Below, piece by piece: positions 1-7,329 of a stretch of DNA of 18,436 bases; the first letter of the stretch is position 1; the number at the start of each line of letters is the position of its first letter. This DNA comes from Rhodospirillales bacterium 47_12_T64 (GTDB taxonomy: Bacteria > Pseudomonadota > Alphaproteobacteria > Kiloniellales > Kiloniellaceae). The stretch is taken from contig MABB01000015.1 in NCBI GenBank assembly GCA_002162915.1, positions 1-18,436 of the forward strand, read 5' to 3'. A program made the translations under genes and the position numbers. The notes below the pieces were generated by a model. The model did not search any database. It saw only the letters and a list, made by a program, of their open reading frames with translations, and was not told the DNA's origin.

Positions 1-2
1 GT

Positions 3-137
3 ACTACGAAGTTCAATTCTGGCTCGGTGCTCTATCCGAGAGGTCATTCGATTGGTCTTATGGATGACGAAGTTTTACTTTGTTCAGCTGTTCCAACCAA
101 GTCCGAAGAGCACTCAGAACTGATTCTGGATCTCTAG
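3..137 (+). CDS. possible 3' end of an unrecognised gene (partial)
   Basis: An open frame enters from the left edge and runs 44 codons to a TAG at 135-137. The peptide has a protein-like composition (hydrophobic stretch LMDDEVLLCSAVP, then a charged tail ending LILDL), but I do not recognise a family. Another frame on the same strand is also open for 41 codons, so the reading frame is not certain. If real, it ends 63 bp before the DJ-1/PfpI gene and could be co-transcribed with it. Confidence 0.3.
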   Translation, partial: TTKFNSGSVLYPRGHSIGLMDDEVLLCSAVPTKSEEHSELILDL

Positions 138-200
138 AACCAATTACTTGAACCCGCCATATAACACAATAGCCACATACCAGAATAGATAGAGGCCGAC

Positions 201-824
201 ATGAAACGTATATTACTTTTGCTGGCAGACGGTTTTGAGCTTCTTGAAGCCGCTGCTTTTACGGATGTATTTGGGTGGGCGGATATTGACGGTGAAGAGA
301 AAATTGAGCTGGTATCCGTTGGCTTGCGATCTCCGTTGAAATGCACTTTTGGATTTTCTGCGATTCCGGATAAAGTCTTACACGAGGTCGATCTTACCGA
401 GTTTGACGCTCTGGCTATCCCGGGAGGGTTTGACGGCGCAGGTTTTTATCAAGATGCCTACTCGGTTGAGTTCTCGGATGTGATCCAGTTTTTTGAAAAA
501 GAGAACAAGCCTATCGCTTCGGTTTGTGTCGCTTCTCTTGCTCTGGGCCATGCAGGGGTGCTCAAGGGCCGCCGAGCAACGGTCTATCATCAAGCCGGTG
601 GCAAGCGAAAAGAGCAACTTGAAGCCTTCGGTGCCCACTTTATCGATAAAGCAGTGGTGGTAGATAACGGCCTGATAAGCTCCACTGGTCCCGGAACAGG
701 TGTTGAGGTTGCCTTACAATTGTTATCCGATCTTACGTCAGTTGAAAATACTCGGCATATACGTCAGTTGATGCGCTTGCCGGAACCTTCTCAAGAGTGG
801 TCAAATCAGGCGCAAGTGGCTTAA
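201..824 (+). CDS. DJ-1/PfpI (ThiJ) family protein
   Basis: This 207-residue protein has the layout of the DJ-1/PfpI glutamine amidotransferase-like fold. The N-terminal strand MKRILLLLADGFE is followed by acidic residues (E13, E16) where the family keeps its conserved Glu. An IPGG turn lies at 73-76. The nucleophile elbow IASVCVAS carries Cys109, with His130 shortly after, and the C-terminal STGPGTGVEVALQLL (161-175) matches the closing helix. Family members include protein and metabolite deglycases, chaperone-like proteins and isonitrile hydratases. The sequence does not say which, so the substrate is left open. The ATG follows an AGAGG ribosome site by about six bases. It lies upstream of argG on the same strand, but a 171-bp gap with its own promoter suggests separate expression. 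The last ~15 residues are polar and probably outside the core fold. Confidence 0.88.
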   Translation: MKRILLLLADGFELLEAAAFTDVFGWADIDGEEKIELVSVGLRSPLKCTFGFSAIPDKVLHEVDLTEFDALAIPGGFDGAGFYQDAYSVEFSDVIQFFEKENKPIASVCVASLALGHAGVLKGRRATVYHQAGGKRKEQLEAFGAHFIDKAVVVDNGLISSTGPGTGVEVALQLLSDLTSVENTRHIRQLMRLPEPSQEWSNQAQVA

Positions 825-891
825 TCTTCAAAAGACTAATTAAGTTAGGTGCATTTTACGTAATTTTCCAAGTAAGCAACTACGACAATAC

Positions 892-919
892 TTGCTCTAA
901 GCCAGGATTTACCTATACT
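892..919 (+). promoter_or_regulatory. candidate sigma70 promoter of argG
   Basis: The sequence shows TTGCTC at 892-897 and TATACT at 914-919 (five of six bases match the -10 consensus), separated by 16 bp. Transcription would begin near 926, giving a leader of about 70 nt before the argG ATG. A 10-bp direct repeat overlaps the -10 and the start point, as an operator would. No transcript evidence is available. Confidence 0.4.
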
Positions 920-936
920 CCCCGCAGATTTACCTA
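906..936 (+). repeat. direct repeat GATTTACCTA x2, 21-bp period
   Basis: GATTTACCTA occurs exactly at 906-915 and 927-936, so the copies sit two helical turns apart on the same face of the DNA. The first overlaps the candidate -10 of argG and the second covers the predicted start of transcription. Neither copy resembles the palindromic TGAAT-ATTCA ARG box of ArgR. It is a plausible operator, but the binding protein is unknown. Confidence 0.55.
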
Positions 937-947
937 CAAACGGCAAT

Positions 948-967
948 TATGTCGCCTTCGCGGCATA
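948..967 (+). promoter_or_regulatory. stem-loop in the argG leader
   Basis: TATGTCGC (948-955) and GCGGCATA (960-967) form an eight-pair stem with one G-U pair and a four-base loop, CTTC. It lies inside the predicted 5' leader, 28 bases before the argG ATG and about 11 bases before the GGGGC ribosome-site region. There is no T-tract, so it is not an intrinsic terminator. It may protect the mRNA or modulate translation. Confidence 0.4.
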
Positions 968-995
968 GCCACTATTTACAGGGGCGCGAACTCTT

Positions 996-2198
996 ATGGG
1001 CGATATCAAAAAAGTCGTTCTGGCCTACTCGGGCGGACTTGATACTTCAGTAATCCTGAAATGGCTCCAGGAAACTTATAACTGTGAAGTTGTGACCTTT
1101 ACGGCGGACCTTGGGCAAGGTGAAGAACTGGAACCAGCGCGCAAGAAAGCCGAAGCTTGCGGTGTAAAAGATATTTACATTGAAGATGTTCGTGAAGAAT
1201 TTGTTCGGGACTATGTTTTCCCAATGTTCCGTGCCAATGCTGTTTACGAAGGTGTTTATCTGCTCGGCACATCCATTGCGCGCCCGCTTATTTCCAAGCG
1301 CTTGATTGAGATCGCTGAAGAGGTTGGTGCCGATGCTGTCGCTCACGGTGCAACAGGTAAAGGTAATGATCAGGTTCGTTTTGAACTCAGTTGTTATGCG
1401 CTTAATCCAGAGATTAAGGTAATTGCGCCTTGGCGCGAGTGGGATCTGATGTCCCGCACAAGCCTTATTGAGTTTGCTGAAAAGCACCAAATTCCGATCG
1501 CCAAAGACAAACGTGGTGAAGCGCCGTTTTCTGTTGATGCCAACCTTCTGCATACGTCTTCAGAAGGCAAAGAAATGGAAGATCCATGGGTTGCAGCGGG
1601 CGAGCATGTCTATTCTCGTACTGTCTCTCCAATGGATGCGCCTGATGAAGCAACAGAAATTACCGTAGAATTTAAACGTGGTGATGCCGTAGGAATCAAT
1701 GGTGTTAGCATGTCGCCTGCAGAGGTCCTGACTAAACTTAACGAACTCGGTGGTGCGAACGGTATTGGTCGTCTCGATCTTGTTGAAGGCCGTTTTGTTG
1801 GTATGAAGTCTCGGGGTATCTATGAAACTCCGGGTGGTACGATTTTACTTTCTGCTCACCGTGCTATCGAATCCATCACACTGGATCGAGGTGCCATGCA
1901 TCTCAAAGATGAGTTGATGCCAAAATATGCAGAGCTTATCTACAATGGTTTCTGGTTCAGCCCAGAACGTGAAATGCTTCAAGCAATGATCGATAAATCT
2001 CAAGAACACGTCGAAGGTACCGTTCGCCTTTCACTTTATAAAGGTAACGTGATTGTAAACGGGCGTGAATCAGACAAATCGCTTTACAGTCTTGAGCACG
2101 TTACTTTCGAGGAAGATACGGTTTACGATCAACGGGATGCAGCAGGCTTTATCAAGCTTAATGCTTTGCGATTAAAGCTTCTACAGAAACAAAAATAA
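996..2198 (+). CDS. argG: argininosuccinate synthase
   Basis: Catalyses ATP-dependent joining of citrulline and aspartate to argininosuccinate, the penultimate step of arginine synthesis, in the cytoplasm. The 400-residue length is typical of the short (type 1) family. The N-type ATP pyrophosphatase loop AYSGGLDTS sits at residues 10-18. The conserved [13 protein letters not shown] block at 118-130 binds ATP and aspartate, and the C-terminal half carries the expected synthase/tetramerisation domain (for example [11 protein letters not shown]). The start ATG follows a purine-rich GGGGC site. It has its own promoter and leader structures upstream and an intrinsic terminator 16 bp after the stop, so it appears monocistronic. 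No other arginine biosynthesis gene is beside it. An arginine degradation operon lies about 5 kb downstream on the other strand. Confidence 0.97.
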   Translation: MGDIKKVVLAYSGGLDTSVILKWLQETYNCEVVTFTADLGQGEELEPARKKAEACGVKDIYIEDVREEFVRDYVFPMFRANAVYEGVYLLGTSIARPLISKRLIEIAEEVGADAVAHGATGKGNDQVRFELSCYALNPEIKVIAPWREWDLMSRTSLIEFAEKHQIPIAKDKRGEAPFSVDANLLHTSSEGKEMEDPWVAAGEHVYSRTVSPMDAPDEATEITVEFKRGDAVGINGVSMSPAEVLTKLNELGGANGIGRLDLVEGRFVGMKSRGIYETPGGTILLSAHRAIESITLDRGAMHLKDELMPKYAELIYNGFWFSPEREMLQAMIDKSQEHVEGTVRLSLYKGNVIVNGRESDKSLYSLEHVTFEEDTVYDQRDAAGFIKLNALRLKLLQKQK

Positions 2199-2214
2199 CT
2201 TGTTTTTGTTTAGC

Positions 2215-2242
2215 AAAAAGCCCTGCATTTGCGGGGCTTTTT
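2215..2242 (+). terminator. intrinsic terminator after argG
   Basis: AAAAAGCCC (2215-2223) pairs with GGGCTTTTT (2234-2242). The inner TGC/GCG bases extend the stem around an ATTT loop. The right arm ends in a T-tract on the + strand, and the A-rich left side makes it potentially functional in both directions. It ends 22 bp before the tam start codon, separating argG from tam. Confidence 0.85.
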
Positions 2243-2263
2243 CTGTTTAAAGGGAACATAATC

Positions 2264-3046
2264 TTGAAAACAGACTGGAATTCGAATCAATATCTTCAAT
2301 ATGAGGATCTTCGTACTCGTCCCGCTCATGAATTATTGTCCAGAGTCGGGTTGGATAATCCTAAAAGTATAATGGATCTGGGTTGTGGGCCGGGGAATTC
2401 TACTGAACTGTTGACCAGACGGTTTCAAAACTCAGTGGTTACCGGATTAGATAGTTCTCCAAATATGCTTGCAGAAGCCAGAGAACGGTTGCCCGGTGCG
2501 GATTTTATCGAGGGTGATATTATCTCTTGGGCTCCGGACACAAAGGTTGATTTGATTTTTGCCAATGCGTCCTTACAGTGGGTCAGAAATCATGGAAAGT
2601 TAATCTCTGACTTGGTTGATAAATTGGTCCCCTCAGGTGTGCTGGCTGTACAGATGCCCGATAATCTGGATGAACCTACTCATCGCTTAATGAGGCAGGT
2701 GGCAGAGGAAGGTCCATGGTCAAAGAAACTGGCAGAGGCCTCCATCCAAAGAGAAAAAATTGGCTCCTTTGCTGATTATTATAATTACTTAAGCGGCCAG
2801 TGTGACCGTATCGATATCTGGTCAACGTCTTATGCTCATATACTTGATAGCGCAGAAGCAATTGTGGAGTGGGTAAGCTCGACAGGTTTAAGACCTTATC
2901 TTTCGCCTCTTGATGAAGAAGAGAAATCAGATTTCTTGAAAGCATATTTGAGAGAACTAAAGAAGGCCTATCCACCTATGAGAGACGGAAAGGTTATTCT
3001 TGAATTCCCGAGGTTGTTTGTTGTCGCTCAAAAGAAGATCTGCTGA
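2264..3046 (+). CDS. tam: trans-aconitate 2-methyltransferase
   Basis: SAM-dependent methyltransferase that methylates trans-aconitate, a spontaneous by-product of the citrate cycle that inhibits aconitase. The 260 residues match E. coli Tam nearly end to end. Matching segments include the opening W-N-x-x-x-Y-L, the SAM loop DLGCGPGNST (38-47), GLDSSPNMLAEAR (61-73, with Asp63 as the ribose-binding acid), FANASLQW (99-106), AVQMPDN, the TGLRP motif and the C-terminal FPRLFVVA. The start chosen is TTG at 2264. It gives the N-terminus expected for the family and follows AGGG by about ten bases, and no ATG precedes the conserved WN motif. It begins just after the argG terminator. No terminator is evident downstream. 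Confidence 0.93.
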   Translation: MKTDWNSNQYLQYEDLRTRPAHELLSRVGLDNPKSIMDLGCGPGNSTELLTRRFQNSVVTGLDSSPNMLAEARERLPGADFIEGDIISWAPDTKVDLIFANASLQWVRNHGKLISDLVDKLVPSGVLAVQMPDNLDEPTHRLMRQVAEEGPWSKKLAEASIQREKIGSFADYYNYLSGQCDRIDIWSTSYAHILDSAEAIVEWVSSTGLRPYLSPLDEEEKSDFLKAYLRELKKAYPPMRDGKVILEFPRLFVVAQKKIC

Positions 3047-3092
3047 AGAAATGTTATCTTTAGTCCCTTTTCACAGGACAGCATCGCAATTT

Positions 3093-3121
3093 CAGAAATA
3101 GCCAGAAATAGCCAGAAATAG
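3093..3121. repeat. 10-bp tandem repeat, 2.9 copies
   Basis: The unit CAGAAATAGC is repeated exactly at 3093-3102, 3103-3112 and 3113-3121 (the last copy lacks one base). It lies in the 140-bp gap between tam and the DUF3253 gene, so it does not affect a protein. It could be a slippage repeat or closely spaced binding sites. Confidence 0.9.
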
Positions 3122-3186
3122 ATTGTGATTGCTCATCGCGCAGTTTCACGCTAGTGAAGGCTCAATTATTGATGAAAGAGACCGTC

Positions 3187-3492
3187 ATGAGTGAAGAACA
3201 GAAAAAAACAGATGACAAAAAAGTAGATGACCCTGTGGCCATCTTTATTCTTGAGGAACTCCATGGTGCTGAAACACCTGTGAGCCCAGATGCTCTTGCG
3301 CGCGCTTATTACAAGCCACGGGCCAAAAAAGATGAGCGTCCTGATACGTGGCGTAAATATTTACCCGCAGTTCGCCAGCAGGCATTACATCTGGCACGTA
3401 CTGGCCGGATCAACATTATCCGCAAGGGTGAAGTTGCCGATCCAAAAGCACCGATCAAAGGCCTGTTTAAGTTGGTCATCGCCAAGGGTTAG
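3187..3492 (+). CDS. DUF3253 domain protein
   Basis: A 101-residue, small, probably cytoplasmic protein of unknown function. After a highly charged N-terminus (MSEEQKKTDDKK), the body matches the DUF3253 pattern: a short helix ending ILEELHG, a P-x-ALARAYY segment, the hallmark W-R-x-x-L-P-A-V-R-x-x-A-L-x-L-A (about 61-77 in this numbering), then a basic GRINIIRKGEVADP beta hairpin. The shape resembles a compact winged helix, but this is inference and no DNA-binding role is claimed. I chose the ATG at 3187. A GTG at 3154 and an ATG at 3172 in the same frame would add 11 or 5 residues without family support. The gene converges on folD with a shared terminator between them. Confidence 0.8.
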   Translation: MSEEQKKTDDKKVDDPVAIFILEELHGAETPVSPDALARAYYKPRAKKDERPDTWRKYLPAVRQQALHLARTGRINIIRKGEVADPKAPIKGLFKLVIAKG

Positions 3493-3561
3493 ATCTACGT
3501 CTCTCTATCTTGATGAGTAGGCCTGATGGGTAGATGACACCGTTGATGTATTTCAGATGCA

Positions 3562-3594
3562 AAAAAGCCCCGGATTTTAAATCCAGGGCTTTTT
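3562..3594. terminator. bidirectional terminator between DUF3253 gene and folD
   Basis: The left arm AAAAAGCCC (3562-3570) pairs with GGGCTTTTT (3586-3594). Inside it GGATTT (3572-3577) faces AAATCC (3579-3584), with one C/A mismatch between the two stems. A5 and T5 tracts flank the stem on both strands, so it can terminate both converging transcripts. Confidence 0.85.
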
Positions 3595-3619
3595 CAATTT
3601 GTATCATTTGAGATCTTGA

Positions 3620-4519
3620 TTAGAGCAGGTTTGGCTCTGAGATACCGTTCTGGCGACAAGCAGCAGTTAGGGTATTCGCCAACAGACAGGCGATTGTCAT
3701 CGGGCCGACACCGCCGGGAACGGGTGTGATCGCACCGGCGTATTCCATGGCTTCTGCAGTGGCGACATCGCCAACCAATTTATTCTTGCCATCAACTTCG
3801 ATACGGTTGATGCCAACGTCGATAACGGTGGCGCCAGGTTTAATCCAGTCACCTTTGACCATTTCAGAACGGCCAACAGCTGCTACAACAATATCAGCCT
3901 GACGTACAACATCGGGAAGGTCTTTGGTGCGACTGTGGGCGATCGTTACTGTGCAGCTTTCCTGAAGTAGAAGTTGAGCCATTGGCTTTCCTACGATGTT
4001 GGATCGACCAACAACCACGGCTGTTTTGCCTGAGAGATCACCGAGGTGATCTTTGAGCAGCATAATGGAGCCTAATGGTGTGCAAGGGATCATCGGCGCA
4101 CTTGCACCGCGACCACCCGTGGCCAAGCGGCCAGAGTTGATGACGTGGAAACCATCAACATCTTTATTTGGATCGATGGCATTAATAATGGCGTGATCAT
4201 CAATGTGCGCAGGAACTGGCAACTGAACCAAAATACCGTGAACCGCAGGGTCGTTGTTGAGCTCTTCGACTTTGGCGAGTAACTCTTCTTGCGTCGTTTC
4301 AGGAGGCATCTTGTGCTCGTAAGAGTTCATGCCCGCTTCGAGGGTTTGCTTGCCTTTGCTGCGCACGTATACTTGACTGGCCGGGTCTTCACCGACAAGA
4401 ACGACGGCAAGACCCGGGGTCAAGTTATGGTCGTTTTTAATCTGGGTGATTTCTTCCGCAATTCGGCCACGCAGGCCAGCAGCAAATTTTTTGCCGTCGA
4501 TAATCGTCGCAGTTGACAT
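3620..4519 (-). CDS. folD: bifunctional methylenetetrahydrofolate dehydrogenase / methenyltetrahydrofolate cyclohydrolase
   Basis: Interconverts 5,10-methylene- and 10-formyl-tetrahydrofolate with NADP, feeding purine, formyl-methionine and one-carbon metabolism. The 299 residues contain all family landmarks: Y51-VRS-K55 (the catalytic YxxxK pair), QLPVP at 99-103, KDVDGFH at 119-125, the substrate loop PCTPLG at 145-150, the nucleotide-binding [10 protein letters not shown] at 170-179, and [10 protein letters not shown] near the C-terminus. The ATG is preceded by a near-perfect AAGGAG site eight bases upstream. pncA and yggT lie upstream on the same strand. A 164-bp gap after pncA leaves room for a separate promoter. 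Confidence 0.97.
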   Translation of the reverse strand: MSTATIIDGKKFAAGLRGRIAEEITQIKNDHNLTPGLAVVLVGEDPASQVYVRSKGKQTLEAGMNSYEHKMPPETTQEELLAKVEELNNDPAVHGILVQLPVPAHIDDHAIINAIDPNKDVDGFHVINSGRLATGGRGASAPMIPCTPLGSIMLLKDHLGDLSGKTAVVVGRSNIVGKPMAQLLLQESCTVTIAHSRTKDLPDVVRQADIVVAAVGRSEMVKGDWIKPGATVIDVGINRIEVDGKNKLVGDVATAEAMEYAGAITPVPGGVGPMTIACLLANTLTAACRQNGISEPNLL

Positions 4520-4589
4520 TGCAAGATCTCCTTAAGCTTATCCTGTCGCCGTATCCTGATGCGTTTTCAGGACAGCATAATTTTCGAAA

Positions 4590-4618
4590 TATTTATGGCT
4601 TTCCGGCGAATGATGCAA
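4590..4618 (-). promoter_or_regulatory. weak candidate promoter of folD
   Basis: Read on the minus strand, TTGCAT (4613-4618) and TAAATA (4590-4595) are spaced by 17 bp, about 70 bp before the folD ATG. The -35 is fair and the -10 poor. It is offered because the 164-bp gap between pncA and folD is longer than a usual operon spacer. Confidence 0.22.
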
Positions 4619-4661
4619 TGATTTATCACAAATGGGCGGAGCATTTTGTTTTGAATTGCGG

Positions 4662-4685
4662 ATCGGGTGATCGGATAATCGGGTT
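4662..4685. repeat. 8-bp imperfect tandem repeat, 3 copies
   Basis: ATCGG recurs at 4662, 4670 and 4678, giving units ATCGGGTG, ATCGGATA and ATCGGGTT with an exact 8-bp period. It abuts the pncA stop codon. No function is apparent. Confidence 0.6.
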
Positions 4686-5319
4686 AGAGTTCGTCTGAAC
4701 TGATTATCTCAACACCGGATTCTCGCATGTGGATCATGGCTTTTTCGAGTGAGCCATCCATATCAATGGCACGACAGGCATCGGCAATAACAAAAGTTTC
4801 AAAGCCCTGTTTTACAGCGTCAATAGCAGAATAATAAACGCAAAAATCAGTGGCCAGACCACAAAGAAAAATACGTTTGATGCCACGGCTCTGAAGGTAG
4901 CCTGTGAGGCCAGTGGTCGTCGATTGATCATTCTCAAAAAAGGCAGAATAGGAATCAATATCTTTCCGGAAGCCTTTGCGGAGAATAAGTTCAAGCGAAT
5001 CTTGATCGAGATCTTTGTGAAATGATGAACCTGTCTCGCCCTGGATACAATGGTCTGGCCAAAGAATCTGTGGGCCATAGGAAAGCTCTGTTGTTGTAAA
5101 GGGCTCGGCTCTCTCATGCGATGACGCAAAAGACTGGTGATCTGCTGGATGCCAGTCCTGAGTGGCAATGGAATGAAGAAAGCAGTCTATAAGACCATTG
5201 ATAACCGAGACAACCTGATCTCCATTGGGAACAGCTAAGGCCCCTCCATCGCAAAAATCGTTTTGCACGTCAATGACAAGAAGGACATCGGAACTGGTCA
5301 ACTCAAGAGAATGAGACAT
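4684..5319 (-). CDS. pncA: nicotinamidase (pyrazinamidase)
   Basis: Hydrolyses nicotinamide to nicotinate and ammonia for NAD salvage. The 211-residue length agrees with E. coli PncA. The catalytic triad of the cysteine hydrolase (isochorismatase-like) fold is visible: Asp17 in VIDVQNDF, Lys115 in LRKGF, and Cys160 in LCGLATDFCV. The metal-binding D55-W-H57 and a further His61 lie in QDWHPADH, followed by WPDHCIQGETG (87-97), the usual substrate-loop motif. DSYSAFF (122-128) is also conserved. An AGAAGG-like site lies about ten bases upstream of the ATG. It sits between yggT and folD on the same strand. Many alphaproteobacteria have a small DUF167 (YggU) gene in that position instead. Confidence 0.94.
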   Translation of the reverse strand: MSHSLELTSSDVLLVIDVQNDFCDGGALAVPNGDQVVSVINGLIDCFLHSIATQDWHPADHQSFASSHERAEPFTTTELSYGPQILWPDHCIQGETGSSFHKDLDQDSLELILRKGFRKDIDSYSAFFENDQSTTTGLTGYLQSRGIKRIFLCGLATDFCVYYSAIDAVKQGFETFVIADACRAIDMDGSLEKAMIHMRESGVEIISSDEL

Positions 5320-5396
5320 GTTAGCGATACCTTCTGTTGTAACTTATTTTAAGGCCACTTCTGACCTTTCATCGACATAAGCAGTAATCGTTTCTT

Positions 5397-5696
5397 TTAG
5401 CCAATAGAGTATTGCAAGCGAGCCAACACGTTTTGAGTAAACAAAATTATCAAGAGTAAAACGATAAAGGACAGGTCCAGGCCGCCTAGATTGGGAACAT
5501 AGCGACGAATTGGGCGCAGTGCAGGTTCCGTCAAACGGTAAAGGAAAGAGCCAATTGAATTTACAAACTGATTCTGTGTGTTGATGACATTAAAGGCGAC
5601 GAGCCAACTCAGGATAGCCGAAATTACCAATGCCCACCAAAAGAGGTTGAGAGCAACTTGTGCGACAATAATCAAAGGGCCGAGAATAATTTCCAT
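5397..5696 (-). CDS. YggT family integral membrane protein
   Basis: This 99-residue inner-membrane protein has two hydrophobic segments, about residues 5-35 and 76-93. They are joined by the family signature TEPALRPIRRYVPNLGGLDLS (56-76), in which T-E-P-x-L-x-P-x-R-R-x-x-P and G-x-D-x-S are conserved. Members are linked to osmotic tolerance and, in some bacteria and plastids, to membrane organisation or division, but the biochemical role is unsettled. The ATG at 5696 has only a weak purine-rich site. pncA begins 77 bp downstream on the same strand, and the upstream gap is shared with the divergent cyclopropane synthase gene. Confidence 0.92.
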   Translation of the reverse strand: MEIILGPLIIVAQVALNLFWWALVISAILSWLVAFNVINTQNQFVNSIGSFLYRLTEPALRPIRRYVPNLGGLDLSFIVLLLIILFTQNVLARLQYSIG

Positions 5697-6022
5697 CGTT
5701 TATCTAATCTCTACTAGTTGATTCTGCTGGTGAAACTTGTGCACAGACTACAGCTATGTGTTTGAAGTTACAAGGAAGAGCCTCAGAGGTTTTTTGCTGA
5801 AAGTAAATGTTCGATCTTCACCAGAGTGTTCACCTGTAAAAAATAAGACAGATAGAAGAAAAAACAAGGGCCAGTGTTTAACATGGCGAATTAAGTGGTT
5901 GATGTGAAATTACAATTTAAGCGATTTATACGGGTGCAAGTTTAATTGTGTCTCTACCCTTGATTGGCTAGAGTGGTGGTAGTGCGGTTCAGCTTTTTGG
6001 TTATGTAGTCAAGGGATATTCA
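5697..6022. other. divergent intergenic region, yggT / cyclopropane synthase
   Basis: These 326 bp separate two divergent genes and have no coding frame I would support. The region is AT-rich and should hold both promoters. The best + strand match is given as a separate entry. On the minus strand TTGTAA and TAGTCT, spaced 17 bp, form only a weak candidate for yggT. I see no riboswitch-like or strongly palindromic element. Confidence 0.6.
5946..5974 (+). promoter_or_regulatory. weak candidate promoter of the cyclopropane synthase gene
   Basis: TTGTGT (5946-5951) and TAGAGT (5969-5974) are spaced by exactly 17 bp and would start transcription near 5981, about 40 bp before the ATG. Each hexamer is only a partial consensus match. 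Stationary-phase or stress sigma factors often drive this gene family, but nothing here identifies one. Confidence 0.28.
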
Positions 6023-7324
6023 ATGTCTGTTATGAGACAGGATCGTTCACTGGAGGCTGTTACTCGAGCCTTAACTCATTTACACGAAAAGCTTGGTTTG
6101 ACCTTCGCTTTTCAGCTTTGGGATGGATCTACCGTTCCGGCTTTCAGAGATGGAGAAACGGACCTGCGGCTTGCTCTGGCAGATCAGACCGTTCTGACAA
6201 AGCTACTCCGCAGACCCAAACTCAAAACGATTATCGATTTATATCTTTCTGGTGATTTGGATATTCGGGGAGGCTCTCTTTTTGATCTGGCCGAGCAGCG
6301 ACCAAAGGGGAAGACCAAAACGCTGATCAAAAGCCTGAATAAACCCCTCTTGTTAAAGGCCCTTCTTCCGCTTGTCTTTGCCAAAACCAGCAGACAGCAG
6401 CTTGATCTTGATGGTGGGGGCACGACATCAGGACGAGGAAGCGAGAAGTCGGATATTGCCTATCACTACGATGTTTCTAATCGATTCTATGAACTCTTTC
6501 TCGATCCTGAGATGGTTTATACCTGCGGTTATTTTACTGACTGGTCGAACGATCTGGCAACGGCGCAGGTTGATAAGCTGGAGATGATCTGCCGGAAACT
6601 CCGCTTGAAACCGGGGGATCGGTTATTGGATATCGGCTGTGGTTGGGGAGCTCTGATCTGTTATGCGGCAGAAAAATATGGAGTAACTGCGCTGGGCGTA
6701 ACCTTATCTGAAGAGCAACTTGCCCTCGCACAACAACGTATTAAAGAACGTGGTCTCGAAGACAAGGTATCTGTTGAGTTGAAGGACTTTCGCCTGCTTG
6801 AAGGTCGCTTCGATAAAATATCGTCGATTGGCATGTTTGAACATGTCGGTATTGAAAACCATCGCGACTATTATCTGACCGTTAATCGTTTGCTTGAGCC
6901 ACGAGGACTTTACCTTCATCACGCCATCACCCGCAGAGGGAAGACCAGCGATGCCAAGTTCAATCGCAAACGCCCGGAATATAACTCTATGCTCAAATAC
7001 ATTTTTCCGGGGGCTGAGGTCGATCATATCGGGATGACGGCACGTAACCTTGAGGCCCACGGTTTTGAGGTTCACGACGTCGAAGCATGGCGAGAACATT
7101 ACGCCCGGACAACGGAGTTATGGGCACGGCGTCTGATGGAAAACTCTGAAGAGGCCATTGCGGAAGCCGGGCCTGAGCGTTATCGGCTCTGGGTACTTTA
7201 TCTTACAGGCGTTTCCCTTGCCTTCACCCGGGGAACTTTGAATATTTTTCAGACGGTAGCTTCAAAGCGAACAAAAGGATTATCGGGTATGCCTCCCACG
7301 CGCTCTGATTTGTATGATGGATAG
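6023..7324 (+). CDS. cfa: cyclopropane-fatty-acyl-phospholipid synthase
   Basis: SAM-dependent enzyme that adds a methylene bridge to double bonds of membrane phospholipid acyl chains, usually on entry to stationary phase or under stress. The protein is 433 residues long. The N-terminal ~140 residues form the variable lipid-facing domain. The synthase core begins at YHYDVSNRFYELFLD (147-161), followed by VYTCGYF (165-171, Cys168), the SAM loop LDIGCGWGA (202-210), GVTLSEEQ (225-232), MFEHVG (271-276, Glu273 for bicarbonate binding) and LHHAIT (298-303, with His300 probably equivalent to the E. coli active-site His). YIFPG and the C-terminal RWRLY-like segment also fit. The start ATG sits ten bases after AAGGGA. 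The gene converges on astB and ends only about 5 bp before the minus-strand operon's terminator. The symbol is a family name, and a fatty acid methyltransferase with another product cannot be excluded. Confidence 0.93.
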   Translation: MSVMRQDRSLEAVTRALTHLHEKLGLTFAFQLWDGSTVPAFRDGETDLRLALADQTVLTKLLRRPKLKTIIDLYLSGDLDIRGGSLFDLAEQRPKGKTKTLIKSLNKPLLLKALLPLVFAKTSRQQLDLDGGGTTSGRGSEKSDIAYHYDVSNRFYELFLDPEMVYTCGYFTDWSNDLATAQVDKLEMICRKLRLKPGDRLLDIGCGWGALICYAAEKYGVTALGVTLSEEQLALAQQRIKERGLEDKVSVELKDFRLLEGRFDKISSIGMFEHVGIENHRDYYLTVNRLLEPRGLYLHHAITRRGKTSDAKFNRKRPEYNSMLKYIFPGAEVDHIGMTARNLEAHGFEVHDVEAWREHYARTTELWARRLMENSEEAIAEAGPERYRLWVLYLTGVSLAFTRGTLNIFQTVASKRTKGLSGMPPTRSDLYDG

Positions 7325-7329
7325 GAGGC

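Noticed and set aside
797..1042. 81-codon + strand frame bridging the DJ-1/PfpI gene and argG
   Set aside because: It overlaps both genes out of frame and covers the argG promoter and leader elements. Its translation is not protein-like.
1047..1553. 168-codon open frame on the minus strand opposite argG
   Set aside because: It lies wholly inside argG, which has full family motifs, and its composition is that of a reverse-strand shadow with no recognisable domain or ribosome site.
4513..4698. 61-codon + strand frame spanning the folD-pncA gap
   Set aside because: It starts inside folD and ends inside pncA, lacks a ribosome site and shows no family. It is treated as non-coding sequence.
5788..5804. 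CCTCAGAGG followed by TTTTTT as a possible terminator
   Set aside because: The arms would leave a one-base loop and at most four pairs. This is too short to fold, and no gene ends there on the + strand.
6704..7099. 131-codon minus-strand frame inside the cyclopropane synthase gene
   Set aside because: It is antisense to the conserved SAM-binding core. Constraint on the + strand explains the open frame.
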